Assembly (NCBI GenBank): GCA_029938605.1
Contig: JAOZUO010000016.1
Location: 1-38,890 of the forward strand
Source: Deltaproteobacteria bacterium
GTDB taxonomy: Bacteria; Myxococcota_A; Polyangia; HGW-17; JAJRWW01
Direction: 5' to 3'
Length of the DNA: 38,890 nucleotides
The number at the start of each line of letters is the position of its first letter. The stretch's first letter is position 1. The translations under genes and the position numbers were made by a program. Below are positions 1 through 10,200 of the stretch, piece after piece. Under the pieces are notes generated by a model. It had not been told where the DNA came from. It did no database searches and was given only the letters and a program-made list of their open reading frames with translations.

Positions 1-2837
1 CAGCGGCCAATCTCACCCCGCTGATCGTCAGTGGCCTCGGGAAACGGGAACGGCAAAAAGCAGCGCGTGTTGTTATAACGAGGGTCATTCCCGATCCCCA
101 GCTTGCCACCGACCTTTGGAGCCCATGTTGTGTGAATACGAGAAGAAAGCACTCCCAGAAACCAGGGGTCATCAAGCGCCAAGGCGTACAGCGTGTGATC
201 CGGACAAACCTCCATGTCCATGAACTGAAAAACCCGGTGCTTCGAGGTCTCGGGCGTGGCAATGTAGCGAGTCAATCCGTCAACAGTCCTGCGCAGCTTG
301 CCCCTGGCCTCACCGAATATCCACCACTTCTCACGGTAACCCTTTCGCCGATTCTGATCCCGCTCCGGTTTCACGTGGTCGAATAGCCACTGGTAGGCTG
401 TCGGGTACTCATCCCGGAGCCCCTCGGCGGTCAAACCAAAGGCGTCGATGACGTATCGGTTCTGCCAGACCTGCATGAATTCCCGAGCGTTGAGATACGG
501 CCGGATAACTGACAGCAGGTCCGTGACATCGAACCCCAGCTCCGCCACCTGGTCGGCGGTCAAACGGAATCCCTTTCCCACGAGGTTCATTCCCTGGAAC
601 GAGACGCTCAGGTTGGACCGAAGAGGTACAGCAGAGGCCACGTTCGCGCCGGCCGTGAGGTCCGCGTGGATCTCCGCCACCTCGGCCCAGTCGACTTTGA
701 CCTGCTCTTGCCCCTGGGATTCCTCAACTACGCGCCCACTTCTTGCTCGTCGGCGCGTGCCGCCCGGGTCTGCCTCGGCGACGGTCATGCTGATCCGGAC
801 GTCGGCGCCCACGTCGACCCAGGGGTGATCGGCGATGGCCGCGACGATACGAAGTGGCGGCTCTGCCTCCAGATGGGAGTCAATCACTTTGCGGTTCTGG
901 GTCTGGCCGAGGCTGTTGGTGGTGATCAGGCCGAACCGGCGCAGCTCGCCTTCCCGGGCGAGCTGCGCCGCCCGGTGCCACCAGTAGACCACGTAGTCCA
1001 CTGTCTTGGGCACCTCGCGGTAGGTTCCTCGGACGGCCTCTACATACGTATCTCCCATCACCTCACGCATGTGCTTGTTGCCGATGAACGGCGGGTTGCC
1101 GACGATGAAGTCCGCCTCGGGCCACCTGGCCCGGGTCACGTCCACCAGATCGAACTCCTCCACCTGAGCGCTTACGTCCGGCACAAGCTTACCGGTGACC
1201 TCGTGCTCCCGGGTAGTAATCCCATCCCAACGCGTAAGCACCTCTCCGTCCGGGCCAAGCCGGGGGCGCTTGTCGCGCCACTCGATCAGGGCGTCCCGGG
1301 CCTCGATGGTCCGCTGATCGGCGATCACCGGGTCGTGGACCGCCGTGCGGCCCCGGTACTGCATGAGCCACTGCAAGTGGCCGATCCAGAGCACGAGCTG
1401 GGCGATCTCAGCGGCCCAGGGCTTGACCTCCAGCCCCAGGAACTGCTCGGGAACTACGGCATCACCCAGGCTGAAGGTGCCCTCCTGCGCGCCGCCAAGC
1501 CCCCGCAGCTCCTCGAGCACCTCGTGCTCCAGGTTCTTGAGCGTGACGTAGCTGACGTAGAGGAAGTTGCCGGTCCCGCAAGCCGGATCGAGCACCCGGA
1601 GCCCGTAGAGGGAACGTCGGAAAACCTCGATGACCTCCCGGGCCTCGCGGGTCGCCGCCTCCGGCGTTTTCTTGGGCTGATCGCGCAGCTCCTCCGCGCG
1701 GGCCTGGACCAGCTCCCACTGGGCGCGCAGCGGTCTGTCGATCGTCTCGCGGACGATGCGCTGCACAAAGGACCTGGGTGTGAAGTGTGCGCCGAGGCGA
1801 TGCCGCTCTCGCGGATCCAAAGCGCGCTCGAGCAACGTTCCGAAAATGGCGGGTTCCACCCAGCCCCAGTGATACGCCGCGGCGTCGGCCAACAATTGGA
1901 TCTGCACACTGTCGAGCGGAAGGGCCTGGGCGTCAGTGAACAGCGCCCCATTGAATCGGCGGATAGGCTCCAGGTCGTGGAAGCCGCCGGTATCCATCTG
2001 CGAAAACAGCAGGGATAGCTCGTGCTGCAGCGCTGGCGGATGGCGCAGCGCCTTGAGCAGCAGCTTGGTGAAGTGGTTCGTGGGCAGCAGATCGACATCC
2101 TCTGCGAACATACAAAAGAGACAGCGCATCAGAAAGCTAGCCACCTCGTCCGGCGGGTGTGACTCCTCCAGAGCGGCCGCCAACTTGGCGAGGCGCTCAG
2201 CGATCTCGCGTGTCACTTTCTCCTGGAACTTCGACGGATCAAGCTCCGCGGGACTCTCGAAGCAGGCCAGGAGCACCGCGGCGTTCGTCTCGTCGGCGAT
2301 CTCCGCCAGGGGAATGTCGATCCGATCCGGGCTGTTGAACGGGGCATATACACCGTCACCACCACGCCAAATCCAGAACTTCTCCCCGATGTCCACCACG
2401 AGCAGCAGGGGCGGAGGCTCGTGACCCAGATACGTCGAGTATAAACGCGCCTGATCGCTGTAGGCCGACAGGATGTAGCCCTGGTACGCCCGTGTACCGC
2501 GCACGGGCGCGCTGCCGGGCTCACTGGAGGAGGAGCGGCCGCACTTCGCTTCGAGGATGAAGTGGTCCCGCTTGTACAGATCGATCCGCCGCGCCGTCTT
2601 TCGTCCGGGTATCTTGACCTGCCGCTCGAAGGCGTAGTCCACGATCTCGTCGCCGACGTACGGACGACTAGTTCCCAGAGCCTCGCAAAGCTCCATCAGA
2701 AACGGCTGGGAGAGCTGCTGCTCATTGCCAACCTTGTGCAGCCACTTCTCGGAAAAACGCTGGAGACGCTCCAGCACCTCCTCGGGCACACTCGGCCCTG
2801 TCGGACCACACCAGCTTCGCATCGCCAAGTCTGTCAT
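1..2837 (-). CDS. MmeI-like type IIG restriction enzyme/N6-adenine methyltransferase (3' end outside window)
   Basis: One uninterrupted frame of at least 945 codons runs from an ATG at 2837 off the left edge. The first ~110 residues hold a PD-(D/E)xK-type nuclease motif: D86, then E96-A97-K98. The middle carries the amino-methyltransferase motifs DPACGTGN (417-424, SAM binding) and NPPF (581-584, catalytic, adenine-N6 type). A target-recognition region is expected after about residue 650. Nuclease, methylase and specificity in one chain is the MmeI (type IIL/IIG) layout, where one protein both cuts DNA and methylates one strand for self-protection. Family members are usually about 900-1,100 aa, so little is missing. 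A GGGAGG sequence lies 13 bases before the ATG, which is rather far. No separate methylase or nuclease gene is adjacent. The family call is secure; the recognition sequence cannot be read from the protein. Confidence 0.9.
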   Translation of the reverse strand, partial: MTDLAMRSWCGPTGPSVPEEVLERLQRFSEKWLHKVGNEQQLSQPFLMELCEALGTSRPYVGDEIVDYAFERQVKIPGRKTARRIDLYKRDHFILEAKCGRSSSSEPGSAPVRGTRAYQGYILSAYSDQARLYSTYLGHEPPPLLLVVDIGEKFWIWRGGDGVYAPFNSPDRIDIPLAEIADETNAAVLLACFESPAELDPSKFQEKVTREIAERLAKLAAALEESHPPDEVASFLMRCLFCMFAEDVDLLPTNHFTKLLLKALRHPPALQHELSLLFSQMDTGGFHDLEPIRRFNGALFTDAQALPLDSVQIQLLADAAAYHWGWVEPAIFGTLLERALDPRERHRLGAHFTPRSFVQRIVRETIDRPLRAQWELVQARAEELRDQPKKTPEAATREAREVIEVFRRSLYGLRVLDPACGTGNFLYVSYVTLKNLEHEVLEELRGLGGAQEGTFSLGDAVVPEQFLGLEVKPWAAEIAQLVLWIGHLQWLMQYRGRTAVHDPVIADQRTIEARDALIEWRDKRPRLGPDGEVLTRWDGITTREHEVTGKLVPDVSAQVEEFDLVDVTRARWPEADFIVGNPPFIGNKHMREVMGDTYVEAVRGTYREVPKTVDYVVYWWHRAAQLAREGELRRFGLITTNSLGQTQNRKVIDSHLEAEPPLRIVAAIADHPWVDVGADVRISMTVAEADPGGTRRRARSGRVVEESQGQEQVKVDWAEVAEIHADLTAGANVASAVPLRSNLSVSFQGMNLVGKGFRLTADQVAELGFDVTDLLSVIRPYLNAREFMQVWQNRYVIDAFGLTAEGLRDEYPTAYQWLFDHVKPERDQNRRKGYREKWWIFGEARGKLRRTVDGLTRYIATPETSKHRVFQFMDMEVCPDHTLYALALDDPWFLGVLSSRIHTTWAPKVGGKLGIGNDPRYNNTRCFLPFPFPEATDDQRGEIGR

Positions 2838-3748
2838 GATAATTGAACAACCTCCCGGTTCCACCCCGGAACCCGAGCCGAGACTATCCGGTGCGCTCCT
2901 CTGCGGCAACTACTCCAAGGACATCCGAGACAGCATTGGCCCCAAAGTGGCCGGAAACGAGGAAAGCCGCGATCAGATACGAAGCATTTAGGTTCGGAAG
3001 CGGGAAAATCTCCGCATAATCAGCAGAAACGACAGTCGGACAAGGCCGAGTGGCCCATCGGCCGGGTGGATTTCGAATTGGGAACCACGGATAAGCGCTA
3101 CGCCGGTCCCGGAAGCACGCGCGAGCCAATCGCTGCTCTCATTCTCGACCACCTCCACCTTTCTTCGACTGCCCCGTCGCTCGCTCCCACGCGACTGCCA
3201 GCACATCACGCGGACCTGCTCGCGCAGGCATCCTCTTCACTTATGAAGACCCTGCGAAGCCCTGAGCCGGACGAGACCCCAGCATCACGAACGCTGGTGT
3301 CACGAACGCTTGCCCCGGTGACACCGCCCGCCTGTAGTCGACACTATACGTGACCTTGCTGCCGACGGGGTTCAGCACATCGTAACGCTTATCGATTCAG
3401 AGCTTCCTATGCGCGGTGATGGTTCGAAATTCTCTTTCGACGACGAGGAAGTTATCCTCATCCTTCACGACGATGGAGAAGATGGTCGGCTATTCAAGAT
3501 GCCAGAGTGGTAGGCAAGCCCCAGCCGCGATCGTGGATGACGAGCAACGGTGTTGGGAGTGAAAAGGGATGCAACGGTATGCAATGGGACCTGTGGTTCT
3601 TCTATTGTTTCTACCCCTGCGATGGACATGAAGGTGGAGTCAGCCAGCCTGACGCCGGGAGCTGAGGGTTGGTAGGGTGTAGGATGGAGCATCCCAGAAA
3701 AAACGCCCAGCTCGATCCGTCCATTGGCAACCACGGCACGATCGCTGG
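2838..3748. other. intergenic stretch without a convincing gene
   Basis: About 0.9 kb separates the restriction enzyme start from the convergent end of the signalling operon. Short frames exist on both strands, but none has a good ribosome site, a recognisable domain or a sensible composition. A frame with no early start ends at 3513. Its last ~34 residues (from an ATG at 3409) are acidic and protein-like, ending in KMPEW, so it may be the tail of a decayed gene. Promoters for the restriction gene should lie in 2838-2950, but I see no clear -35/-10 pair. Confidence 0.4.
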
Positions 3749-4882
3749 TCAGGCGGAGGCCATCTTCTTTTTCAAGATGTCGAGGTTGACGCTCAGGGCC
3801 TTGTTGTCCGGATCTAACGCATTGGCCTCTTCCCACACGGCGAGGGCGGCCTCATAGTCGCGGCTCAGGTAGGCGTCGTGGCCCTCCTCGAAGAGGCGAT
3901 TGAACTGCTGCTTCACGCTGGGAACCTTTTGGGTGGAGCGCTTGTCCGCCTGCTTGCCCAGTTGGTCGAGCTTGTCGCGCACCTCGGCCTCCACCGAGGC
4001 GTGCTGGGTGCGAATCAGGCCCGGGTAGTCTGGAGCGGAGTCGGGATCGGAGCCGGAGCCCGGCAGCAGCAGGTCACCGACGCGCTTGAGCACGGTGCGG
4101 CCGTCCAGGATCACGATGGTCACCACCCGGGACTCCGGGTGAGACACCAGCTCCGTCTGGATCTGGAAGGTGCGGGCTCCCACCTTGACGCCGGAGAGCT
4201 GGCCCATGGCCTTGGTCTCTGGAGACGAAGCGGCCGCCGTGGTGGGCTCCGCCACGGCCGAAGCAAACTCAATCTCGCTGAATGTCACCGGGAGGGCGTG
4301 GATCTGGAAGGCACCCGTCTCCATCTCGATGAGCTGCTCCAAGGCCTCCTCCGTTCGCTCGTCGTAGACCAGCTCCCCCCCCTGGAAGCGCACCTTGGTG
4401 TCAAAGGCACCGCTCTGAACTGCCACCTCCCCGGTGAGCCCACGGGTCTCGCAAAACTGCAGCAGCTTCACGAAGGGAAACCGTGCGATGTCTCCATGGA
4501 AAATGGGAACGGAGTACCGCTTCTGCCGTCGGAGGACAGCGCCGATTTTGGCACGCAGGACCTCAGGATGGGCCGGCTTGGTGAGGTAGTCATCGGCCCC
4601 CAACTCCAGGCCATGGACAATGTGCTGGGGCTCACTGTGGGACGACAGGAACAAAAACGGGATGGCTCGGTTGGGGAACCGGCGCTCGAACTCCTGCTTG
4701 AAGGCGAAGCCGCTCATGGTCGGCATAGAGACGTCCGACAAGATCAGCGTGGCCTCATTGGATTCCAGCCAGGTCAACGCTTCCTCGGCGTGGGTGAAGG
4801 TGAGCGTCTGGTGGTCCGCCTCGGCCAGGATTGAGCTGACCAGCTCCAGTACGGCCCGTTCATCGTCAACGATCAAAATCAT
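3749..4882 (-). CDS. response regulator: receiver, DUF4388-like domain, C-terminal TPR
   Basis: A 377-aa protein. The receiver domain (1-120) has all key residues: D6/D7, phospho-acceptor D50, S80 and K102. It is followed by a DUF4388 (PatA-type) domain at about 130-205 and a variable linker. The C-terminal ~50 residues form a TPR-like helical pair, with the pattern of a TPR repeat around FEEGHDAYLSRDYEAAL. There is no DNA-binding domain, so the output is probably protein-protein contact. It is the last gene of the five-gene minus-strand operon, 17 bases after the Roadblock gene. A strong GGGGGGAG ribosome site precedes the ATG. DUF4388 regulators are typical of myxobacteria-like and cyanobacterial signalling. 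The phosphodonor is presumably the kinase at the head of this operon, which is inference. Confidence 0.85.
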   Translation of the reverse strand: MILIVDDERAVLELVSSILAEADHQTLTFTHAEEALTWLESNEATLILSDVSMPTMSGFAFKQEFERRFPNRAIPFLFLSSHSEPQHIVHGLELGADDYLTKPAHPEVLRAKIGAVLRRQKRYSVPIFHGDIARFPFVKLLQFCETRGLTGEVAVQSGAFDTKVRFQGGELVYDERTEEALEQLIEMETGAFQIHALPVTFSEIEFASAVAEPTTAAASSPETKAMGQLSGVKVGARTFQIQTELVSHPESRVVTIVILDGRTVLKRVGDLLLPGSGSDPDSAPDYPGLIRTQHASVEAEVRDKLDQLGKQADKRSTQKVPSVKQQFNRLFEEGHDAYLSRDYEAALAVWEEANALDPDNKALSVNLDILKKKMASA

Positions 4883-4899
4883 GGTTCACTCCCCCCTAT

Positions 4900-5487
4900 C
4901 TACTGTGCTGACAGCAGGGCCGCCACCTGGTCCAGGGTCAGCTCGATCTCGCCCCGCTCATCCACGTCCTGGGGACAAATCACCGCCAGGAAAAAGGGCA
5001 CCCCATCGACGGGAAACTGCCGGAGGACGAGCTTGTCCGTATAGTTGATGTCCAACGAGAGGTTGTTGGCCGCCTGCTCTCCGAGCAGTTGCTCGGCCTT
5101 GCTCATGGACTCTCCGAGGACCGAGGTGAAGGCAGCGACACGCTCCGCCGCCACGGGGCTGTTCACCGCCGCGAGGGGAAGACCGGAGGCGTCGGCCACC
5201 ACCGCTCCTTCGAACCCGGCCCGGCGGCACATGGCATCCAGGTGCGCCTCCAACTGATCCCCGCGATAGGGACTCGTGGAGACCACCTCGTCCGGTAGCG
5301 CCAAGGTCGGCGGTGAGGCCGAGGCTGGCGACGAGGCCGAGGCTGGCGGCGAGGCCGAGGCTGGCGGCGAGGCCGAGACTGGCGATGACGACCGTGCAAC
5401 CACTGGGGCGGGGACGTTCCCTGGACCCGGCAGCAACTCTCCCAGAAGGCGCGCAGCCTCCGACAACTCAGAACAATCCCAGCTCAC
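4900..5487 (-). CDS. Roadblock/LC7-like protein with Pro-Ala-Ser repeat linker
   Basis: A 195-aa protein starting at GTG with an excellent AGGAGG site 6 bases upstream. Residues ~30-62 are a low-complexity linker built from repeated PASAS units, encoded by an 18-bp tandem repeat. Residues ~78-190 show the alpha/beta pattern of Roadblock/LC7 (longin-related) proteins, including GFEGAVVADASGLPLAA, the usual first two strands. Such proteins dimerise and often bind small GTPases or ParA-like ATPases; MglB of Myxococcus is the known example. The gene overlaps the ParA-like gene by 20 bp, so the two are probably co-translated and may interact. Family assignment rests on pattern only. Confidence 0.7.
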   Translation of the reverse strand: MSWDCSELSEAARLLGELLPGPGNVPAPVVARSSSPVSASPPASASPPASASSPASASPPTLALPDEVVSTSPYRGDQLEAHLDAMCRRAGFEGAVVADASGLPLAAVNSPVAAERVAAFTSVLGESMSKAEQLLGEQAANNLSLDINYTDKLVLRQFPVDGVPFFLAVICPQDVDERGEIELTLDQVAALLSAQ

Positions 5488-6277
5488 CGCCGTCCTCCTT
5501 TCCCGCCGCGAGGCGGCTCAATTCCCGGGACTTGAGCTCCAGCGCCAGATCCATGTACGCCTTGGCCGACCGCTCCGCCTCCGGCAGCACCGCCACAGGC
5601 ACCGTCTCCATGCTGGCGCGCTCAAATTGCCCATTGCGCGGGATCACCGTCCGTAGCAGCGCCCCGGGGGGCAACGTCTCACGGATGGACTGGGAGATGT
5701 CGTGCTCGGCGCTGCTCAGGTAGTCGAGCATCGTGATCACCACCCCTTCCAGGGCGAGGTCAGGGTTCGCCTCCTGCCGAACGGCCTGCATCAGCCGTAG
5801 CAGCGCCGGCAGGGTCTTGACCGCCAGGCTCCGCGCCTGGACCGGGATCAGCAGTCCCTGGCTCGCCTCCAGCAGCGCCCGGGTCACCCCGCTCAACCCG
5901 GCGGGCGCGTCCAGCAGCACGTAGTCGTACCCCTGGGCCAGCACACCGATCATCTGGGCCAGGCGGCCACTCGCCGCACCCTGCTCGAACGAAGACAGTC
6001 CGGCTGGTCCGGAGTCGCCGAAGCCGGTCACCGACAGGTTCGGGCTACGGGTGGGCGTGACTACGTCGTCTACGTCACACTGCCCCAACACCAGGTCCAC
6101 CAGACCCTGCTGGTTCTTCGCGCGAACGTTGCTCGCGTTGGCGAGCCCCGCCTGGGGATCCGCATCCACCAACAGCACCCGTCCTGCGAATAGGCTGAGC
6201 CCGTAGCCCAGGTTGAGGACCGTGGTCGTCTTTCCCACGCCTCCCTTGGCGCTGGCCACTGAGATGATTCTACCCAT
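5468..6277 (-). CDS. ParA/MinD-like P-loop ATPase
   Basis: A 269-aa protein. It carries the deviant Walker A motif KGGVGKT (11-17, with signature lysine K11), the switch/Walker A' motif DADPQAGLA (38-46) and a Walker B-like strand YVLLDAPAGLSG. Length and motif order fit the ParA/MinD/Soj family, which form ATP-dependent dimers to position DNA, protein clusters or polar complexes. There is no ParB or chromosomal partition context, so a role in positioning or relaying the surrounding signalling proteins is more likely than DNA segregation. It starts 27 bases after the upstream regulator, has a GGAG site, and overlaps the Roadblock gene downstream. The family call is firm; the cargo is unknown. 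Confidence 0.88.
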   Translation of the reverse strand: MGRIISVASAKGGVGKTTTVLNLGYGLSLFAGRVLLVDADPQAGLANASNVRAKNQQGLVDLVLGQCDVDDVVTPTRSPNLSVTGFGDSGPAGLSSFEQGAASGRLAQMIGVLAQGYDYVLLDAPAGLSGVTRALLEASQGLLIPVQARSLAVKTLPALLRLMQAVRQEANPDLALEGVVITMLDYLSSAEHDISQSIRETLPPGALLRTVIPRNGQFERASMETVPVAVLPEAERSAKAYMDLALELKSRELSRLAAGKEDGGELGLF

Positions 6278-6303
6278 GCGCTGTACTCCTCAATCAAGGG
6301 GCG

Positions 6304-7227
6304 CTACCGGAGCCCCCTCAGCTTGTTCTTGCGATGAAGCTCTACCAGGATCGCCGCGTTCTTTTGCAGCTCCCCCGACATCCGCACAATGAGCTCCCCC
6401 AGCCCCATGGGCCCCAGCGACTGCAGGGAGCCCAGGTCCAGCGTCCGCGCGTCGGGCTCATCGAGATCCACCAACTCCACCACCTCCCGCAGCGCGCCCA
6501 CCGGTGCCAGGGTGGCGGTCACCTCGTCGAGGCACGTTAACGCGCCCATGAGTGCCCCCTGCACTGTCAGGGGTTGGTGCGCCTCGGCGGACAGTGGGGA
6601 GGCGTCGTCTCCAATGAAGGTCACCGAGAAGAGCCCCCGGTCCAACAGGAGCAGCCGCTCCAGGGCTGGGCGACCCGTAAAATCTCCATAGCTCACCCGC
6701 AGCCCACTTTTCGGCCCCACCACCAGCTCCCCACGCAGCTCGTGCAGCTCCACCCGGGCGCGCCGTCCGGCGAGGTCCAGGGTCTGCACCAGCTCCGCCA
6801 GGGAAAGGTCCGTGAGGTTGCCCTCCATGGCCGCCAAATCCCGCTTGTACCGCGGCGCGCGCCGTAGGGCCACGCGTACCCGGGCGAGGAGCTCTGGCTT
6901 ATTGCAGGGCTTGGTGAGGTAGTCCTCGGCTCCCAGCTCCAGTCCCTTCACCTTCAGGTGGGGCATGTTGAGGCTGGTGAGCATCAGCACCGGGAGGTCC
7001 CGGAGCTCAGGTCGTTCCTGAAGCACCGCGAGGGTGTCGAAGCCGTCCATGCCGGGCATGCGCACGTCCAGCAGCACCAGATCCGCGGGTTGCCGATCCA
7101 GGGACTGGAGGCCGGCGGCGCCGTCGTAGGCGTGGTCTACCTCGTATCCGGCGAGGGCCAGGTACTCGCCGAGGATCTCGTGCTGATCCTCGTCATCGTC
7201 GATGATGAGAATTCTAAACCGTTCCAT
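6304..7227 (-). CDS. response regulator: receiver plus DUF4388-like domain
   Basis: A 307-aa protein. The N-terminal receiver has D10-D12, phospho-acceptor D54, T84 and K106, so it should be phosphorylatable. Residues ~130-220 form a DUF4388 (PatA-like) domain, followed by a ~90-residue helical tail and no DNA-binding domain. Its ATG overlaps the kinase stop codon (TAATG), a one-base overlap that implies translational coupling and makes it the most likely partner of that kinase. It is related in layout to the regulator at the end of the same operon but lacks the TPR tail. Output through protein binding is inferred from the absence of an enzymatic or DNA-binding domain. Confidence 0.87.
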   Translation of the reverse strand: MERFRILIIDDDEDQHEILGEYLALAGYEVDHAYDGAAGLQSLDRQPADLVLLDVRMPGMDGFDTLAVLQERPELRDLPVLMLTSLNMPHLKVKGLELGAEDYLTKPCNKPELLARVRVALRRAPRYKRDLAAMEGNLTDLSLAELVQTLDLAGRRARVELHELRGELVVGPKSGLRVSYGDFTGRPALERLLLLDRGLFSVTFIGDDASPLSAEAHQPLTVQGALMGALTCLDEVTATLAPVGALREVVELVDLDEPDARTLDLGSLQSLGPMGLGELIVRMSGELQKNAAILVELHRKNKLRGLR

Positions 7228-10200
7228 TATTTACCACCGGGTCGATGTTCCAAGCGGACCTCCTCGAGCAGCTCGTGTACCTCGCTGGCCAGCACGGGAA
7301 GACTCAAGGCGTGGTCGAAAGGCGGCGGTGGATCCATGATCTCCTCGAGCAGCAACACCAACACCGGCGCCCGGCTGGCGCGCGCCATGCGCTCGAGCTG
7401 TGGGCTCAGGTCGTCGGCCACCGCAGCGTGAATGAACACGAGCTGCGTCTGCCCCTCTCCGAATAGTTGCGCGGCCTCCTGGGGGCCCTGAGCCGCGGCC
7501 CAGTCAACCTGGCGCGCACCGAGAATGGGGCCCACTGCTCGAGCGGTGGCGCCGTCGGCGTCCACCAGCAGCACTACGGGAATCTGCACGGCCTCGGGGA
7601 CGGGGAGCTCCACCGTGAAGCGAGCCCCGCCTCCGTCTCGGTTCTGCGCCCAGACCCGACCGCCGTGCTTTTCAATGATGTACCGAACGATGTTCAACCC
7701 CAGCCCCGCTCCCTGTGAGCCTCCCGCACGGGGGCGCGCGCTGGTCGCCTGGTAGTACCGGTCGAAGACGGTCTGCAGGGCCTCTTGGGGGATGCCCGGT
7801 CCACGATCACACACCCGCACCTGCACCACCCCCGTCTGGCTGCCGTCCAAGGTGACCTCAATGGCGCCACCGGTGGGGGAAAACTTGATGGCGTTGGACA
7901 ACAGGTTGTTAAAGACCTGCTCCATGCGGACTACATCCAGCGACATGCGATCCACCTGCCCCTGGGTGTGGAACGCCAGGGTGATGCCGTGCTCCCGCGC
8001 CACCGAGCGGTTGATCTCGAGGCACTCCTGCAGCACCACGGGCAGGCTCGCCGGCGTCTGCGTGAGCTCCAGGGATCCCGACTCGAGGCGCTCGAGATCC
8101 AGAATGTCGTCGATGAGTCCCAGAAGCTTGTTTCCCGCCGCGGTGATCCTCTGGAGGTACCGCTCGCTCCTTTCAGGTTCGATATCCGGCAGCCCCTCAC
8201 CGAGCAGATCCGCGTACCCGATCATGGCCGCAAGGGGGGATTTGAGATCGTGCGACGTGATGGCCACCAGCTCACTCTTTCGACGACTCAACCGCTCCAG
8301 CTCCCGGTTCGCCACGCGAAGGCCTTCGTCGGCCGCCCGCCGGGACTCTTCCGTGCTCAGGGCCGAGGCCAGGGAGCCGAAGAAGTCCCGCTCCTCGGCC
8401 GTTACGCCACGGGACTTATCAAACAGCGCGGAGACCACGCCCACGGGCAGGTCGCCGAGCCGGGTGATCCGCCCCAGGTACAAGCTCGGCTGATCCAGGT
8501 CCGCCGACTCCATGGGGGCCGACCGGAGGGAAAACTGCGGGTAGCTCATCACCACCGTCTCGCTGGCGTTGTCTCGGAGGATCACCTCGCATAGGTCCGT
8601 CCCCTGGACGTCCACCGGGGTCGAGGACACCCCCCTGCCCCACCTCGCCACCGGGGAGAGCGTCCCCCCGTCCAGATGCCGATACACCAGGCTCAGGGCT
8701 CCCAGCCCGCTGCCCAAGGTCTCCAGAATCCGCTGCACGTTCTGTTGGAAATCCGGCCCCAACCCCAGCAAACAGCGGTTGAGGGCCGCCATGCGCGCCT
8801 CGGATCGCTTCCGCTCCCGGATGTCGGAGGCGTGCATGATATATCCGGTGTTGGTCCCCTTGGCGTCTCGAATGGCCGTCACCGTCACATGCACATCCAC
8901 CGGCTCCCCCGCCTGGTCCCGGTGGACCATCTCCCCGGACCAGGAGGCCACATGACTCTCCACACCCGGCCGGAAGGGCAAGCCGTGATCCTGAGAGTCG
9001 GACTCCAGGAGAAGATCCATGGGACTCGTACCCACCACCTCCTTGAGCTTGTAGCCGTACAAATTGAGGAAGGTACGATTCACATCCAGGATCCGGAACT
9101 CCATGTCCAGAAAACAGACCGCCTCGGCGCTGTTTAGGAAATTGCGATAAAACAGGGCCATGCGCTTGATGGATTGCAGCCGGTTCTCCGCCGTGCGGTA
9201 CAGTAGCGTGAAGCCACCACTTCGCCGGGAGATGATGACCTCCAGGGGCTTTCCGCTGGGCGCGAAGAGGTACCGGGTGACGACCTCCCCTTCCTTCAGG
9301 ATCTGGGTCATCTCCCTGAGGTAGCGGCCACCATCATCGTCTAGGAATTCCAGGATCGATGAGGCGCTAACGGTGCTGATGAGCTGCTCGAGGGGGCGCC
9401 GCCCGGCCAGAATCTCCAGGTCCTCGGAGAGGGTCACGGCCTGCCAGGGCTCCAACTCCAACAGCAGCACACCCCGGCCCACGGGGCGAACTACCTGACT
9501 GGCGGCCTGGCTCGTCGAACCGGGCTGTAGATCGAACGTGTCGGTCAGGAAGAACTCGTGGAACTCCTCCATGTTCGTGGGCAGCGCCGCGGTAGCCACG
9601 CCGTGGTGCTCCAGGGTGGACAGCGCCACCTCCGCCAGGTGGGGATCGAACTGCGACCCCACCCCCTTGCGCAGCCGGCGCATGGCCTCGGCGTGGGGCA
9701 GGCTCCGGCGATAGGCGCGGTCGCTGGTCATGGCGTCGTACGCGTCCGCGTAGGCCAGGATGCGGCCGATGAGCGGAATGTCCTCCCCCGCTGTCTGTCT
9801 CGGATAGCCCGTGCCGTCGTAGTGCTCATGATGGGAGGCCGCTGCGTAGCCCAGCGACGACAGGTCCGAGATGGAGCCGATGATCTCGATGGTGTCGTTG
9901 GCGTGCTTGCGCACCGCCTGCCACTCCAGTTCCGTGAGCTTCCCGGGCTTCTCCAGCAGATTCCTCGGTACCCCCAGCTTTCCGACGTCGTGTAGCAGCG
10001 CGGCCCACAGAACGTCCCACCGATTGAGCTGGTCGGACTGGAGGTCGCCGGCGATGCGCACCGCATAGTACGCGACCCGTAGGGTATGCCCCGCGGTGTA
10101 GGTGTGTTTGGCGTCGATGATCCGCGCAAACAGCCAGAAAAGCTGGCTGAGCATCTCCACCGTGGTGAGCCGATCCAACTCCGGCGGCCGGTAGGAGATC

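Noticed and set aside
666..2018. 450-codon plus-strand frame opposite the restriction enzyme
   Set aside because: The minus frame carries nuclease and methylase motifs in order; the plus frame has none.
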